Notes: generated from the letters alone by a model not told the origin. Positions 8,882-19,786 are shown, counted from the stretch's first letter. The stretch is DNA of 64,000 nt from an uncultured Aquimarina sp. (GCA_947498705.1 CANMLW010000001.1:1240001-1304000); one strand, 5' to 3'. Numbers and translations are program-made.

Positions 8882-9048
8882 CTTATAACTATTTATAATT
8901 CAACTTTTAACAAGCTTTCCCGCTTTTAAATTCAACAACAACAATTCTTATTCTTAATTTTTAACACAACATTTTGACTATCAAAACTATAACGATTGTA
9001 ATTTTCAAGTCACACATCAGACAAAGTTGACACACAAAACACATAATC

Positions 9049-9918
9049 ATGAAAAACCTATATATTTTTGGAATTTTTCTGTTATTTCTAAACTCCAATG
9101 CACAAAACAAAAAAACATCGATCACGGTAGAACCACTATCAGAAAACATTTATATGCTTACTGGAAAAGGAGGTAATATCGGTGTTTTTAAAAACGAAAA
9201 AGGATTGTTTATTATTGATGATCAATTCGCAAATGTATCTGAGCAATTGTTTACAACTTTAAAAACAATCAGCAACCAACCAATTACTACGGTTGTTAAC
9301 ACTCATTTTCATGGAGACCACACAGGAGGTAATGAAAACATAGCAAAAAGTGGCGCTATCATTTACGCACAAAAAAATGTGCGACATAGAATGAAGTCGA
9401 AACAACAAAAAAAGGATAATATCAATCTACTATCACTTCCTGTAATTACTTTTGACGAGGGGTTGCAATTTTATTTTAAAGATGAAAACATACAAGCTTT
9501 TCACGTACACAATGCACATACCGATGGAGATGCCATTATTTATTTTACACAAGGAAATGTATTACATATGGGGGATACCTTTTTTAATGGACGCTACCCG
9601 TATATTGATGTAAAATCGGGAGGAAGTATTAACGGATACATAAGTGCTGTTAAAAAAGCACTACTCATTATCAATGATGACACCAGCATTATCCCTGGGC
9701 ATGGAAAATTAGCAACTAAAAAAGATCTTGAAACTTTCTTAGAAATGCTTGAAACTATCACCTCTCGTATTCAGAAAGAAATTGACCAGGGAACATCAGC
9801 TAATGAAATCTTAAAAAACTCCTTACTAACCAAAGAATACGACCAAAAAGGCTATGGTGATGGCTTTATTAATTCTGAAGGTATTCGCAACACAATTTAC
9901 CTTAGTCTTACAAAATAA
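9049..9918 (+). CDS. secreted MBL-fold metallo-hydrolase
   Basis: This 289-residue protein has a signal peptide (residues 1-18, ending in NSNA before QN) and so acts in the periplasm or outside. The zinc ligands of the metallo-beta-lactamase fold are visible: His86, His88, Asp90 and His91 in THFHGDHTGG, a histidine in VHNAHTDGD, the Asp in MGDTFF and the last histidine in IPGHG. The substrate is not clear: it could be a lactonase, thioesterase or a beta-lactamase-like hydrolase. It stands alone, divergent from cyoE and convergent with a TonB gene. Confidence 0.88.
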   Translation: MKNLYIFGIFLLFLNSNAQNKKTSITVEPLSENIYMLTGKGGNIGVFKNEKGLFIIDDQFANVSEQLFTTLKTISNQPITTVVNTHFHGDHTGGNENIAKSGAIIYAQKNVRHRMKSKQQKKDNINLLSLPVITFDEGLQFYFKDENIQAFHVHNAHTDGDAIIYFTQGNVLHMGDTFFNGRYPYIDVKSGGSINGYISAVKKALLIINDDTSIIPGHGKLATKKDLETFLEMLETITSRIQKEIDQGTSANEILKNSLLTKEYDQKGYGDGFINSEGIRNTIYLSLTK

Positions 9919-9922
9919 AAAC

Positions 9923-9950
9923 ACATGCCAGGAAACACATCCCGGCATGT
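9923..9950. terminator. hairpin between convergent genes
   Basis: ACATGCC (9923-9929) pairs with GGCATGT (9944-9950), and GGA/TCC extends the stem after one mismatch. It lies between the ends of the metallo-hydrolase and the TonB gene and can serve both. The T tracts are weak. Confidence 0.5.
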
Positions 9951-9958
9951 ATATTTTA

Positions 9959-10702
9959 TTATTCTTGCACTCTAAAAGTGATCGGTAGCTGATATTTTAC
10001 AGTAACTGCTCTACCTCTTTGCTTACCTGGTGTTACATCAGGAAAAAGACCTATCACCCTTCTTGCCTCTTTTTCTAATCCGGGATGCGGTGCTCTAATC
10101 TGAATATTTTGAATAACTCCACTTGGAGAAACCTCGAACAAGGTAAAAATACGTTGCATCCCACTTAATCCATACCTTTCACCCACCTCTGTATTAAACC
10201 TTCTAGAAACAATCTTTCTGATTTTTGCAGAAAAACACTCCGCCTTTTCTTTGTTAGAAGTCAAATGCTCACACCCAGGGAAAACAGGTACATCTTCTAC
10301 CACACTAAAAGGAACAGAAACTGGATCATCTACAGGCTCTATATTTTCAATATCATCTGGATTAACAGGAGCAGTTTCTACAGGAGGCGAGCTTTCAAAC
10401 TCTTTTTCAAAACTTTTTATCTTAGTATTATCATCAACTATTTTAGCTTCAGAGATATCCATAATCTTTTGAGGTTTCGGCTTACTCTCTAATGGCTTTT
10501 CTGGAACTTTTTCGATGATAAAATCTCCCATGGTATACTCGGTAATAGTATACGGATTTTCTACAGGAGAATTAGGAACAATTATTTGAGAGCTCGTGTA
10601 CACCTCAAACATTACATAGGTAAATAAAAGACTTGCTATAAGTCCAATCTGAAAGTTCACTAATGTACTTTTTTGTACATTAGCATCATGCTTGTTACTC
10701 AT
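9959..10702 (-). CDS. TonB-family energy transducer
   Basis: This protein carries energy from the inner membrane to TonB-dependent outer-membrane transporters. The start is set at the ATG at 10702 (MSNKHDAN), giving 247 residues; an upstream ATG at 10747 is in frame but sits almost on the terminator of the preceding gene, and the paralogue next door aligns with the later start. One membrane helix (about residues 16-36) is followed by a Pro/Glu-rich periplasmic linker and a C-terminal TonB domain with TLFEVSPSGVIQNIQIRAPHP (read from about residue 187) and PITFRVQE at the end. It is a tandem duplicate of the upstream gene. Confidence 0.88.
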   Translation of the reverse strand: MSNKHDANVQKSTLVNFQIGLIASLLFTYVMFEVYTSSQIIVPNSPVENPYTITEYTMGDFIIEKVPEKPLESKPKPQKIMDISEAKIVDDNTKIKSFEKEFESSPPVETAPVNPDDIENIEPVDDPVSVPFSVVEDVPVFPGCEHLTSNKEKAECFSAKIRKIVSRRFNTEVGERYGLSGMQRIFTLFEVSPSGVIQNIQIRAPHPGLEKEARRVIGLFPDVTPGKQRGRAVTVKYQLPITFRVQE

Positions 10703-10757
10703 ACTATTTAGTTTTAACGTTACAATTGATTCTAAATCAACAAGCATACCAAAAAAA

Positions 10758-10787
10758 GAATCCCGTTACATAAATGTAACGGGATTC
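10758..10787 (-). terminator. intrinsic terminator after the first TonB gene
   Basis: Arms 10758-10770 and 10775-10787 pair perfectly over 13 bp around a TTTA loop on the minus strand, followed by seven T. It separates the two TonB-family genes into separate transcripts. Confidence 0.92.
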
Positions 10788-10809
10788 TGATATTAAATAT
10801 ATTTTATTC

Positions 10810-11535
10810 TTATTCCTGTACTTGGAATACGATTGGTAGTGAGTATAACACCCCTACTGCTTTTCCTCTTTGTTTACCAGGAGTCATTTTTGGTAATAAA
10901 CCAACTACTCGCTGCGCTTCTTTTTCTAATCTAGGGTGTGGCCCTCTAGCCTGTACACCAACAATATTACCTTTTCTATCAATTTTAAATCTTACATAGA
11001 TACGGTTAACGCCTGACAATCCAAGTTCACTTCCTAATTCTGTATTAAACTTACGGTTAACGAATTTTTTAACCTTATCACTCATACATTTCTTTTTTGC
11101 AGCATTACCACCTGCTTTTTCACATCCAGGAAAAATAGGCACATTTTCGATTACTGCAAAAGGAACATCTGCAACTTCTTCGTCTTCATCAACATCTTCT
11201 ACCTCTTCTACTTCTACAATCTCTTCTTCTTGATTAGATTCTGTAGATTCGATAATTGTTTCTTCTACTTCTTCTTCATCTTCTACAACATCAATAACCT
11301 CTGGAGCTGGTGGCGGTGGAGGAGGTGGAGGTGGTGTATTTAGATTTTGAGTAATAGGGATATCTTCTTCTTCTAATTCATCAAGATTAACCTGACCAAT
11401 ATCTATATTACTTTTATCATACGTCTTCCACTCAATACCTCGCCATGTTAAAAAGAGAACTAAAATAAGCCCTAATTGAAGGAATAAGACACTTCTTTTA
11501 GTTAAATCTGCTTTTGGATTTTTCTTTGGTTCCAT
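10810..11535 (-). CDS. TonB-family energy transducer (proline-rich)
   Basis: This 241-residue protein has one N-terminal membrane helix (about 16-32), a run of nine prolines followed by an acidic Glu/Val-rich spacer (EEVEETIIES, VEEVEDVDEDEE) and a C-terminal TonB domain (about 155-241, with NRIYVRFKIDRKGNIVGVQ and LPIVFQVQE). The spacer should span the periplasm. A near-consensus -7 box (TATCTTTA) lies at 11600-11593. It and the next gene are about as similar as recent paralogues, with matching FPGCE and PGKQRG motifs. ExbB/ExbD are not in the window. Confidence 0.92.
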   Translation of the reverse strand: MEPKKNPKADLTKRSVLFLQLGLILVLFLTWRGIEWKTYDKSNIDIGQVNLDELEEEDIPITQNLNTPPPPPPPPPAPEVIDVVEDEEEVEETIIESTESNQEEEIVEVEEVEDVDEDEEVADVPFAVIENVPIFPGCEKAGGNAAKKKCMSDKVKKFVNRKFNTELGSELGLSGVNRIYVRFKIDRKGNIVGVQARGPHPRLEKEAQRVVGLLPKMTPGKQRGKAVGVLYSLPIVFQVQE

Positions 11536-11682
11536 AATATTATAATCGTTATAGGATTGCTAAAATAGCTAAATTCTTTTGTAATTTCCAACTAAAGATA
11601 AAAATGTAAATCAAAAAAATTCATTTTTAACTTTTACAAGACCTCTAATAAAGTTAAAAACAACGTTTAGTTAACTGATATT

Positions 11683-12093
11683 CTAGCTACTTAACTTAAT
11701 TTTCAAAATTATTCTTCTTGCGAGCACAATTAATAAAACAGCAAAAATTGTACCACTTGTATTCGCAATTACATCGTACCACTCAGAACTTCGATATGTA
11801 GTCAATAGGGCTTGTAGTATTTCCATTAAAATTCCATACAAAACACACATTACAGAGGCTATCCATAAACTTTGTTTTAAGTTTTTATTTTGTCTTTCAG
11901 AAAAAAACAAAAAAGAGAACCAAACAGTAGTCAAGACAAAATAAGCTATAAAGTGCGCCAGCTTATCACTCATATGTATTTTAACCCCAACAGGGCTGCT
12001 TATTTTGGCCAAAGAGGCCCAAGTAAGCAACCCTGTAGATATAATTGCCAGAAAAAAAAGGAGATTATGCCCCAATAATTTCTTTATAATCAT
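11683..12093 (-). CDS. VanZ-like membrane protein
   Basis: This 136-residue protein has four predicted membrane helices and the VanZ-family features [25 protein letters not shown], read at about residues 30-54, and [24 protein letters not shown] in the third quarter. The start overlaps the last 29 bp of gcvH, an unusually long overlap, and no better start is seen. The order ruvA-sprA-gcvH-vanZ is one I know from other Flavobacteriia. The function of these VanZ relatives is unknown. Confidence 0.85.
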   Translation of the reverse strand: MIIKKLLGHNLLFFLAIISTGLLTWASLAKISSPVGVKIHMSDKLAHFIAYFVLTTVWFSFLFFSERQNKNLKQSLWIASVMCVLYGILMEILQALLTTYRSSEWYDVIANTSGTIFAVLLIVLARRIILKIKLSS

Positions 12094-12445
12094 CTGCTGA
12101 TAGTAAATCTTCTACTTGAGAAGCTTCTGCTATTTTAACTTTAACCATCCAGCCATCTCCATAAGGATCGCTATTCACCAATTCTGGATCACCTTCTAGT
12201 GTCTCATTAAATTCGATAATTTCACCAGATAATGGTAAAAACAAATCAGATACCGTTTTAACAGCTTCTACAGTTCCAAAAACTTCTTCTCTATCAAGTT
12301 CTTCATCTACTGTTTCTACTTCTACGTATACAATGTCTCCTAATTCACTTTGCGCAAAATCAGTAATACCGATAGTCGCAACATCACCATCAATCTTGAT
12401 CCATTCGTGATCTTTGGTATATTTTAAATCTGCAGGAATGTTCAT
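12065..12445 (-). CDS. gcvH: glycine cleavage system H protein
   Basis: This 126-residue lipoyl carrier shuttles the methylamine group between the P and T proteins of the glycine cleavage system. The lipoylation site is Lys63 in [12 protein letters not shown], and the family start YTKDHEWI and the end VKIAE are present. Length is usual. No other gcv genes are in the window. It follows sprA after 134 bp with no clear terminator between and overlaps the VanZ-like gene. Confidence 0.96.
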   Translation of the reverse strand: MNIPADLKYTKDHEWIKIDGDVATIGITDFAQSELGDIVYVEVETVDEELDREEVFGTVEAVKTVSDLFLPLSGEIIEFNETLEGDPELVNSDPYGDGWMVKVKIAEASQVEDLLSADDYKEIIGA

Positions 12446-12579
12446 CCGAAAAAAATTTATTTGTTGTTAATATTTTGATGACGAAAATAAATCTATTTTA
12501 TTAAATTTTAAGGAAACGAGACAAAAAAATATTGAAAAAACAATTTTTAACAATTAGAGGTTAACAAATCATCATATTT

Positions 12580-15500
12580 CTAGTTTCCGAAATTATATCT
12601 AAGCGTAAAACCGCCTCGAATTGTAGTCTGCGGAAATGCAGTTGATATTGAATACTCTGAAAAGGTATGATCATAAAACAACAATGCTGTCAAGTTTTTA
12701 CTTAGTGCATAATCCGCAGTAAATTTAAAACCATAAATATCTTGCCCGGCTGTTATTTGGGTATTCTCTATATCTAGATATCTAATCAGAGTTTCATTTT
12801 GTCTAAGCGATAGATCTGCCCTAAGGTTAAGGTCACTTTTAATAACTCGTTTTTTCCCAGATATTCTAGTTGTAAACATCAAATCTTTTAACCTGTAACC
12901 CAGACCAATAATATATTCATTTCCTTGAATTTCTGTCAGTAAGTTATTATCAAAACTTAACGAAAGTGCTCTGTCCTTTTTCCATTCAGCCAAGATTTTG
13001 ATAGAGTTATTCATTTCCATATCTAACTTTACCAAAGGACTAAACTGCTCGGTAAGGTTTATATTAGAAAACAATATTGGATTTCTAGAATTATCAGCAC
13101 GATTTACATCACCATCTACCCCTGTATCGACTTGTTGTACTCCAAACTGTAAATTGGTCTGAAATTGATTTATCGTATAATTAGCTCGATACCCATGTGC
13201 TACAGAAAACCTTTTAAAACGCTTTTTAAACCATTTTAGACGCATTAATCCTGTATACTTCACATCCCAGTTTGGCAATGGTATATCTCTAAATGCACCT
13301 GTCTGAATTTTATCTGCACTAGTACCCGTATATGCCGCTAAAAATGCCGGCAACAGGACTGCTTGATTGGTTTTACCATATCCAGATGGGAAACCATCAT
13401 CGTCAACGGTTGTTATGCCATTTTCAGTACCCAAGCGCTCTGCTATAATCTTTCTATTTTTTCTAAACTCATCAAACGTTTCTGAGCTAAACTCATCACT
13501 CTTTTTAAAAGCGGTTTTAACCAACATCGTCGAAATGGTAAAATTACCAAACGTATTAGCTGTCAAAGATTCATAAGGATCTTCTATATTAATATTTTCA
13601 ACGCTAAACACATCATCTTGTATAAGATTAACTTTATAGTTTTCGTTAAACGTTTCTGAATAATTTCTACTACCACTAATATCAATCTTAAAATCCCTAA
13701 GCAAGTCTAAAGAAGCCTGAATATTAAGTTGCTTTCCTTCTACTTCTTGGTATTGTTGGTTAAACTCATCATACAGGGTAAGCCATCCATTACGGGCAGC
13801 AAGGTCCCTAATATCTGATTGACTACCAAAAGTAAACCCGACAGTTGGTTTTAGTGTTCCTACAAACCCAGGGGTCCTTGTATATCCTGGAAGAAAAATA
13901 CCACTATCTTGATTATAATTTATATTTACTTTTTTTACAGCGGTTACCAAACCAATAAGTGTATTAAATGCCTTGTCACCCGTACTTAACTTACTACGTC
14001 CTCGTTCTGGCCTTCGTGATCTGCTTTCTGGTTCTGGCGGAGATTCTCTACTATCTCTATCATCAGATTTTTCTTTTGAATCTTTTTTCCGGTCTCGATC
14101 TTTAGCGCCTCTCCTTCCTGCTTTCTTTTTGGTAAGCCCCACATACTTATACAATGTATTCATATCTAAAGATCCATTGACTGTATGCACATTGGCATTT
14201 TGTACCGTATGCCCCAAATCAGGAATTCCTTCTAGTGACTTTAACGCTTCACTACCCTTTATCCACTGAAAATCGGCGCTATAAGAATACGTTGTACGCA
14301 AGAACTTAAGTGCTGGTATTTTTTTGAATGGCACCTCATAGTTAACCTGAAGTTGCTGACTATGTGAGTTAGGATCTCCTATGTCAAAAAAGCCTGTCCA
14401 TATATCGACAGTGTTATCTACATTATTTTCTTCGTCGATAAAATTCTTAACAATCCTTTTGTTTGCAGATGTAAAAGTAAAATTAAGTGATTTTGACAAA
14501 TTGTAATTAACCCCATATTGCCAATCATACAAAAAGTTACGTTGGTACAATGCTGGCAACTTAATATCATTTGGCCCTAGAGTAATATCTCTAAAAATCT
14601 GCTTATTATATTGTCTGGTTATATTAGAACTTACCGAGATACTTGTTGGCAAAAGATTAAAGTTGAAATCTTTAATCAAATCAAAATATTTACTTTTCCC
14701 TAAAAGCTTCACTTTTTTAAAGGGCTCTATTTCTTTGGGTCTAAATCCAAAATCATAGGTACCTCCCAATTTCACTTGTTGATCTAGAGATTCTTCTATT
14801 TCAAAATCACGATGATCGGTTTGATTATACGTGCCCGAAAAAGTAAAATTCTCAATATCATAAGGCATTGGCTTACTATCACCTGTTCTTTCTTTTCGCA
14901 ATCCGATTACATTAAAACTTTGTCTTAGCGTATAATCAGTAGATTGCTCTTCTATTTGTTTTTTTCTTTCTGGATCTGTTGTATTATCTAACCTATCTTG
15001 AAGCTCCAAATCCAAAAATTCGGGATCATATTGCGGAGTAATAAGCTCTTCTCCTCTACTATAATTAAATGGCAATTGCACTCCCCATTTTTTTGGAAGC
15101 AACTGCCCTAAATTAACATTGGTGGTTACATCATATTGCTTTACATCTTCCTGACTTCTTTCATTAGGACCTTGTTCGATGCCTCCAAAACCTATGGTAG
15201 TAATCCTACCAGAAGCGCTTACATTTGCAAAATCGGCAATATTAGCATCCATACTGGCAACTGCAGCCCATCCCCCTCTATTTTTTAAATCACTAAGACG
15301 CATCTCATTAAACCAAACCGTAGCCGATTGATCACTACCACTTTCGTTCTTAATACCAATCATCATCACCCTTATATCTCCAAAGTTAGGATTTCCTTTA
15401 ATTCCTATTTTTAAATTATTAGGTTGCTCAGATAAAAAGTTAAGCTCATTTGCAACTAAAGTATTATCTCCTAACACTTCTGATTTAACTGTCCTTAAAA

Positions 15501-18500
15501 ACTCTAATGGTAGATTAAAACGATTAGCTGTGGGCCAAACATTCTCCTGGCCACTACTATTTCTATCTGATGCTACCAACGGCATTTCTATCTGATAAAA
15601 ATTATTCGTAAAGTCACTACCCATTCGTATGAATGCTTTTACGTTATTATCCCCCAAAGTTCCTCCCGGAATTGGCTCTGCATGCAAAAACATTTCGAGG
15701 TTCTCGTATTGGCGCATGTCTACATTAAAATTCTTATAAACCCCTCTTGCATCTCCAGATCTAAGGTCATTTACTGTTAACGCCAAAGATCTTTCATCTT
15801 CTCGAATGATATTGTTATTATTGTTGACCTGCTCTCTTATTACACCAGGTGGTGTAACATAATTAGGTGTTTCTTCTGCACTTACCGATGTAATAATCAC
15901 TTCTGTATCACCAAAAACATTCAGCCCATCTGTTGGGTCATTTACTTGATCTCCTACCTGAACATATCTTCTATAATCTCCACGTACCAAATCCATATTT
16001 GCAAATCGCAATAATGTAGGTTGTGAAAACTCTGTAAGATACATTCTCATAAATCGTATAGATCTAAAATCGCTGATATTTTCTGCACTGGTAGGTTCAT
16101 AAATCGGCACTTTAAATCGTACCCATCGTGTATTGATTTGCTGACCAGCAATTTCTGTAATCACTTCTCTTGTATCAGATATATACCCTGTATCACCGTC
16201 ATTACCCACATCCATCCCTTTAAAAATAGGAACTCTATACTCATAGTAGCTATTAATGGTATTCATGGTATTATCTCTATTTACATCTTCTGCCGTCGGA
16301 AAAGTAGTACTCCCTCTATCTTCGTTAGACAAATCAGTTGGCGAATTACCCTCTGTACCATTATAACTATCATATCGCTCTACCACATCTCCCGTTGCCT
16401 GAAGAAAATAAGTATAATTATCTGCAGATGGATCTGGCAATGATGTAAATGGACCAAACTCTACCTTTTGTTGCTCGTCAGCATCGCCCAAACCATCAAA
16501 ACCAACATCTTGCGCTGCTCTATCCTGATCTTGCGTATCAAATGCATAAATTAAGGATTGATTTACAGGTACGCTTGCATAATTAGTACTCACCACATTA
16601 CCCGTTTGCCCAACAGCTGGCAGTCCATTTTCATACTGTTTCCTTCCGTCTTTCAATACATCTTCACTTATATTACCCAGGTTAAATACAATAGTACCTC
16701 CTGGATTGTTCAAATCATCATACTCAAAAGGATCCATTAACCAAAACTCCATAAATTCGACATTAGACTGCTCAAAATTGGTGGTCGTTAATTGTCTGGT
16801 AATTCCCCCAAAATTATCTCTTGGATCTGACACCGGAGTATTATTAGGTGCGTAATCTGGATTATAGTTATAAGGTCCTCTTTGTGTAGGATCGTAATTA
16901 AGGTCAAACGTAAATAACGCTAATGTTTGTCCTTGTACGATATCGGTATCAGGAAACACCTCATCTATAAATACTCTTCTTGATCGGTTTGTTGCCAAAT
17001 CTTGTTCTGTAATTCCGCTTGGTCTATTGTTACCATAAAAAATTGGATCAATAGAATACCATGATAGTCTTGCTCTTTTATATCCAGATTCCAGGTTATC
17101 GTTCTCTATCTCACCTCCAAAACCAAGTGGTGCACTTGATAGTTCCCATGACTGGGGAGAACTAACATCTATTCTTGTTTGTGCCCCTTCAAAATCATCT
17201 ATATATGTTGTTACTTTACCATCAAAATCTGCCCCTTTGGGTGCCCCTGCAATCAAATACGCTCCTTCTGCTCTTACGGACACATTCGATGGCACATCAG
17301 TATCGATATTAGGTAACTTATTTACCATTCTTGTTAAAAAAGGAACCTCTGTTGCATACGCCACATTGAATCCTAAAATGGTATTATTAATAGGCTCAAA
17401 ATCATAATTTGACTTTTGAGTTATAGGTCGTTCGTTTAGGTTTAAAAATGTACCTCCTATAATAAAATCATCACTAAACTTATGTTCTATATTAAGTCCT
17501 GTAAAACGTTTGGTTTGTTGCCCAAACACCGCATTATTTTCTGTAGAAACCTGTATAGGCGTATTAGAAGATTTTAACGCCTCATCTAATATGATTACAC
17601 GTCCTAATTGATAGTTAACCGTATAATCAACACCTTCTTGTAACACTCTACCTCCTGCAGTTACCGTTACCGAACCTTGCGGCACATTAAATGCCCCCAA
17701 AGGTATCCCGTCCTGACCTGAAGATTTATACCTACCTTTTAACTGAAAGAAGTTCTTATCAGCAGATTGTTGTTCGGCTACTACCTTGGTTTGCGTATAT
17801 AAATCTCTAAATACGTATTTATCCTGATTCGCATTATATGAACCTGGGCTTGTATAATCAGCACCAACCGGTCCATTATCTAATCTATCGAAAAGATATT
17901 CTCCAAAAGGTTCTACACTAGTAAATATGATTCGGCCATTTTGAGAATCAATCGTTAATCCATCTACATAATCAAAAAAACCATCTCCTCCTTGTACCGG
18001 ATCCCCATTCGGATTTAATCTATCCAAATTAAACACCTTTAATAAGGTGGTTTGTTCTACATCACCAGGTAATGCCAATGAGGTTTCGTCTACCGCTGTA
18101 ATATAGTTTATAGGAGAAGGGTTTGAGTACACAATATTTAGCCTAAAATCATTTTGCTCTAGTCTAAACGCTCCTGTACTGTATATGTTTTTCATCATCA
18201 AGTCCCATATTGGTCTTGTCACATTAACGATCGGGCTTTTAAGCATTTTAACCACCAAACTCTGACTTGAACCAATTTCAACATTGTTATTAGGATCTGT
18301 CGTATCTCCCGAACTTACAGTAGCATCTACCCCGTCATTTGCAAATTCTCCTACTTGATATACTTCATTATCTTTGGTGTATTGAAATGCAACTGCTAAG
18401 ACTTCATCATTATTGAGTCGTTGATTTAAAGAAATGTATCCCAGTTGATCATTCAACGTATACTCTGTAGTATTTAACTTTCTTGCATTTTCTAACACCG

Positions 18501-19782
18501 CATAATCAAAACCTTCATTAAAAGTAGCAATTGCTCCTGTAAAACCTTGTTGTAGTGTAGCAATTTGTCTTACGGCTTCGGTTATCGGGCTACCCGCCTG
18601 ACCAATTGTCGTAGGATCCAAATCATTATTACCATTATCTGGTAATGCATCTGTATTAGCTGTATTAAACAAAGAAACCGGGATATCAAAATTACCATCT
18701 CCTGGTCCTTCTCCAATATCCTGAAGTGCTACAATATTACGAGCGTTAGTAAGTGTTTGCGCACTGGTAGCTCGGTTTGTTATCCAAACCTCTACCCTTG
18801 TAATTTTAATATTACTATTGATAAAGGGATAGTTTGCTAACGACTTGTCGTAAGTATCTCTAAAATAATGTGATAAGAAAAAATGTCTATTCTCATCATA
18901 GTCTAATGCAAATAATTCAAAGTTTTCTATAGTCCCTCCTCCTTCAACGTTAACAGTTTTGGTTTCTGAACGCTGTTCTGAATACACACCAGTTATGGTG
19001 GTACGTCCAAACTGCAAACCAACTTTTACCCCAAAAAGACTTTGTGCTCCCTGAATCAACGAGCTATTTAATGGCATGCTCACATTACCCACCTCTATAC
19101 TTTGTATAATATCATCCTCGGTTGGAGTATATTCTAACTTTAATTGGTTCTGGAAATCAAAAGTAGACTCTGTATCATAATTTGCGGTAACCTGAAGTCT
19201 TGTACCTATTTTACCCAATAAGCTAAGGCTAATTCTTTGATCAAAATCGAATGTAAAATTACTCCTGTTTCGCGGTGAAAGCGCAGGATTATCCTGTTTG
19301 GTATATAATAATCCCAGATCCATCTCTACAGATCCTTGAGGAATCACTTCTATCTCATTTCCACCAAAAACAGATTGAAAAAAATTAGAGTTTACATAAA
19401 AAATTGGCAGTAAATTCTTTCTTTTTCCTTCTGCCTCTTCTGTTTTACCGCTAAAAGCGTCAATTTTTTCCTTAAAATAAGACCTTCTTTGTTCTGCCTC
19501 TACCAGTTCTAGATATTCTGCTGGTGTTAAAAACAATGGATACCTGACATTAAAATCACCCAATGTTTGGCGATAAATATATCTATCTGTTATTGGGTCA
19601 TACTCATATTTAGCAACAATACTGCTCGGGTCTGGTAATGAAAGTTCACCCATAGAAAAAGAAGTACTAGTAGAATCTTTTACTGTCTCCTTATCCTGAC
19701 CATATAACACCCCACAATAAAGTGTTACTAAACATACTATTATTCTAAAAAAATTAAAGTGTAAATAATTTGATGAACCCAA
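12580..19782 (-). CDS. sprA: SprA, type IX secretion system outer-membrane channel
   Basis: SprA (Sov in Porphyromonas) forms the very large beta-barrel through which T9SS cargo and gliding adhesins leave the cell. The length of 2400 residues is right for the family. A signal peptide (about residues 8-28, ending in LYG) precedes alternating beta-strand segments, and the last residues FTLRYNFGN end in the aromatic pattern of outer-membrane barrels. Family blocks include GRTTITGVYSEQRSE and QLGRVIILDEAL. A charged Lys/Arg/Glu/Ser-rich stretch interrupts the protein near residues 1877-1930. It starts 4 bp after ruvA, so the two are cotranscribed. It should export the subtilase at 29319-33023. 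Confidence 0.97.
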   Translation of the reverse strand: MGSSNYLHFNFFRIIVCLVTLYCGVLYGQDKETVKDSTSTSFSMGELSLPDPSSIVAKYEYDPITDRYIYRQTLGDFNVRYPLFLTPAEYLELVEAEQRRSYFKEKIDAFSGKTEEAEGKRKNLLPIFYVNSNFFQSVFGGNEIEVIPQGSVEMDLGLLYTKQDNPALSPRNRSNFTFDFDQRISLSLLGKIGTRLQVTANYDTESTFDFQNQLKLEYTPTEDDIIQSIEVGNVSMPLNSSLIQGAQSLFGVKVGLQFGRTTITGVYSEQRSETKTVNVEGGGTIENFELFALDYDENRHFFLSHYFRDTYDKSLANYPFINSNIKITRVEVWITNRATSAQTLTNARNIVALQDIGEGPGDGNFDIPVSLFNTANTDALPDNGNNDLDPTTIGQAGSPITEAVRQIATLQQGFTGAIATFNEGFDYAVLENARKLNTTEYTLNDQLGYISLNQRLNNDEVLAVAFQYTKDNEVYQVGEFANDGVDATVSSGDTTDPNNNVEIGSSQSLVVKMLKSPIVNVTRPIWDLMMKNIYSTGAFRLEQNDFRLNIVYSNPSPINYITAVDETSLALPGDVEQTTLLKVFNLDRLNPNGDPVQGGDGFFDYVDGLTIDSQNGRIIFTSVEPFGEYLFDRLDNGPVGADYTSPGSYNANQDKYVFRDLYTQTKVVAEQQSADKNFFQLKGRYKSSGQDGIPLGAFNVPQGSVTVTAGGRVLQEGVDYTVNYQLGRVIILDEALKSSNTPIQVSTENNAVFGQQTKRFTGLNIEHKFSDDFIIGGTFLNLNERPITQKSNYDFEPINNTILGFNVAYATEVPFLTRMVNKLPNIDTDVPSNVSVRAEGAYLIAGAPKGADFDGKVTTYIDDFEGAQTRIDVSSPQSWELSSAPLGFGGEIENDNLESGYKRARLSWYSIDPIFYGNNRPSGITEQDLATNRSRRVFIDEVFPDTDIVQGQTLALFTFDLNYDPTQRGPYNYNPDYAPNNTPVSDPRDNFGGITRQLTTTNFEQSNVEFMEFWLMDPFEYDDLNNPGGTIVFNLGNISEDVLKDGRKQYENGLPAVGQTGNVVSTNYASVPVNQSLIYAFDTQDQDRAAQDVGFDGLGDADEQQKVEFGPFTSLPDPSADNYTYFLQATGDVVERYDSYNGTEGNSPTDLSNEDRGSTTFPTAEDVNRDNTMNTINSYYEYRVPIFKGMDVGNDGDTGYISDTREVITEIAGQQINTRWVRFKVPIYEPTSAENISDFRSIRFMRMYLTEFSQPTLLRFANMDLVRGDYRRYVQVGDQVNDPTDGLNVFGDTEVIITSVSAEETPNYVTPPGVIREQVNNNNNIIREDERSLALTVNDLRSGDARGVYKNFNVDMRQYENLEMFLHAEPIPGGTLGDNNVKAFIRMGSDFTNNFYQIEMPLVASDRNSSGQENVWPTANRFNLPLEFLRTVKSEVLGDNTLVANELNFLSEQPNNLKIGIKGNPNFGDIRVMMIGIKNESGSDQSATVWFNEMRLSDLKNRGGWAAVASMDANIADFANVSASGRITTIGFGGIEQGPNERSQEDVKQYDVTTNVNLGQLLPKKWGVQLPFNYSRGEELITPQYDPEFLDLELQDRLDNTTDPERKKQIEEQSTDYTLRQSFNVIGLRKERTGDSKPMPYDIENFTFSGTYNQTDHRDFEIEESLDQQVKLGGTYDFGFRPKEIEPFKKVKLLGKSKYFDLIKDFNFNLLPTSISVSSNITRQYNKQIFRDITLGPNDIKLPALYQRNFLYDWQYGVNYNLSKSLNFTFTSANKRIVKNFIDEENNVDNTVDIWTGFFDIGDPNSHSQQLQVNYEVPFKKIPALKFLRTTYSYSADFQWIKGSEALKSLEGIPDLGHTVQNANVHTVNGSLDMNTLYKYVGLTKKKAGRRGAKDRDRKKDSKEKSDDRDSRESPPEPESRSRRPERGRSKLSTGDKAFNTLIGLVTAVKKVNINYNQDSGIFLPGYTRTPGFVGTLKPTVGFTFGSQSDIRDLAARNGWLTLYDEFNQQYQEVEGKQLNIQASLDLLRDFKIDISGSRNYSETFNENYKVNLIQDDVFSVENINIEDPYESLTANTFGNFTISTMLVKTAFKKSDEFSSETFDEFRKNRKIIAERLGTENGITTVDDDGFPSGYGKTNQAVLLPAFLAAYTGTSADKIQTGAFRDIPLPNWDVKYTGLMRLKWFKKRFKRFSVAHGYRANYTINQFQTNLQFGVQQVDTGVDGDVNRADNSRNPILFSNINLTEQFSPLVKLDMEMNNSIKILAEWKKDRALSLSFDNNLLTEIQGNEYIIGLGYRLKDLMFTTRISGKKRVIKSDLNLRADLSLRQNETLIRYLDIENTQITAGQDIYGFKFTADYALSKNLTALLFYDHTFSEYSISTAFPQTTIRGGFTLRYNFGN

Positions 19783-19786
19783 GTTT

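Noticed and set aside
10703..10747. N-terminal extension of the second TonB protein from the ATG at 10747
   Set aside because: The ATG lies 4 bp from the T run of the preceding terminator, and the paralogue aligns with the later start at 10702.
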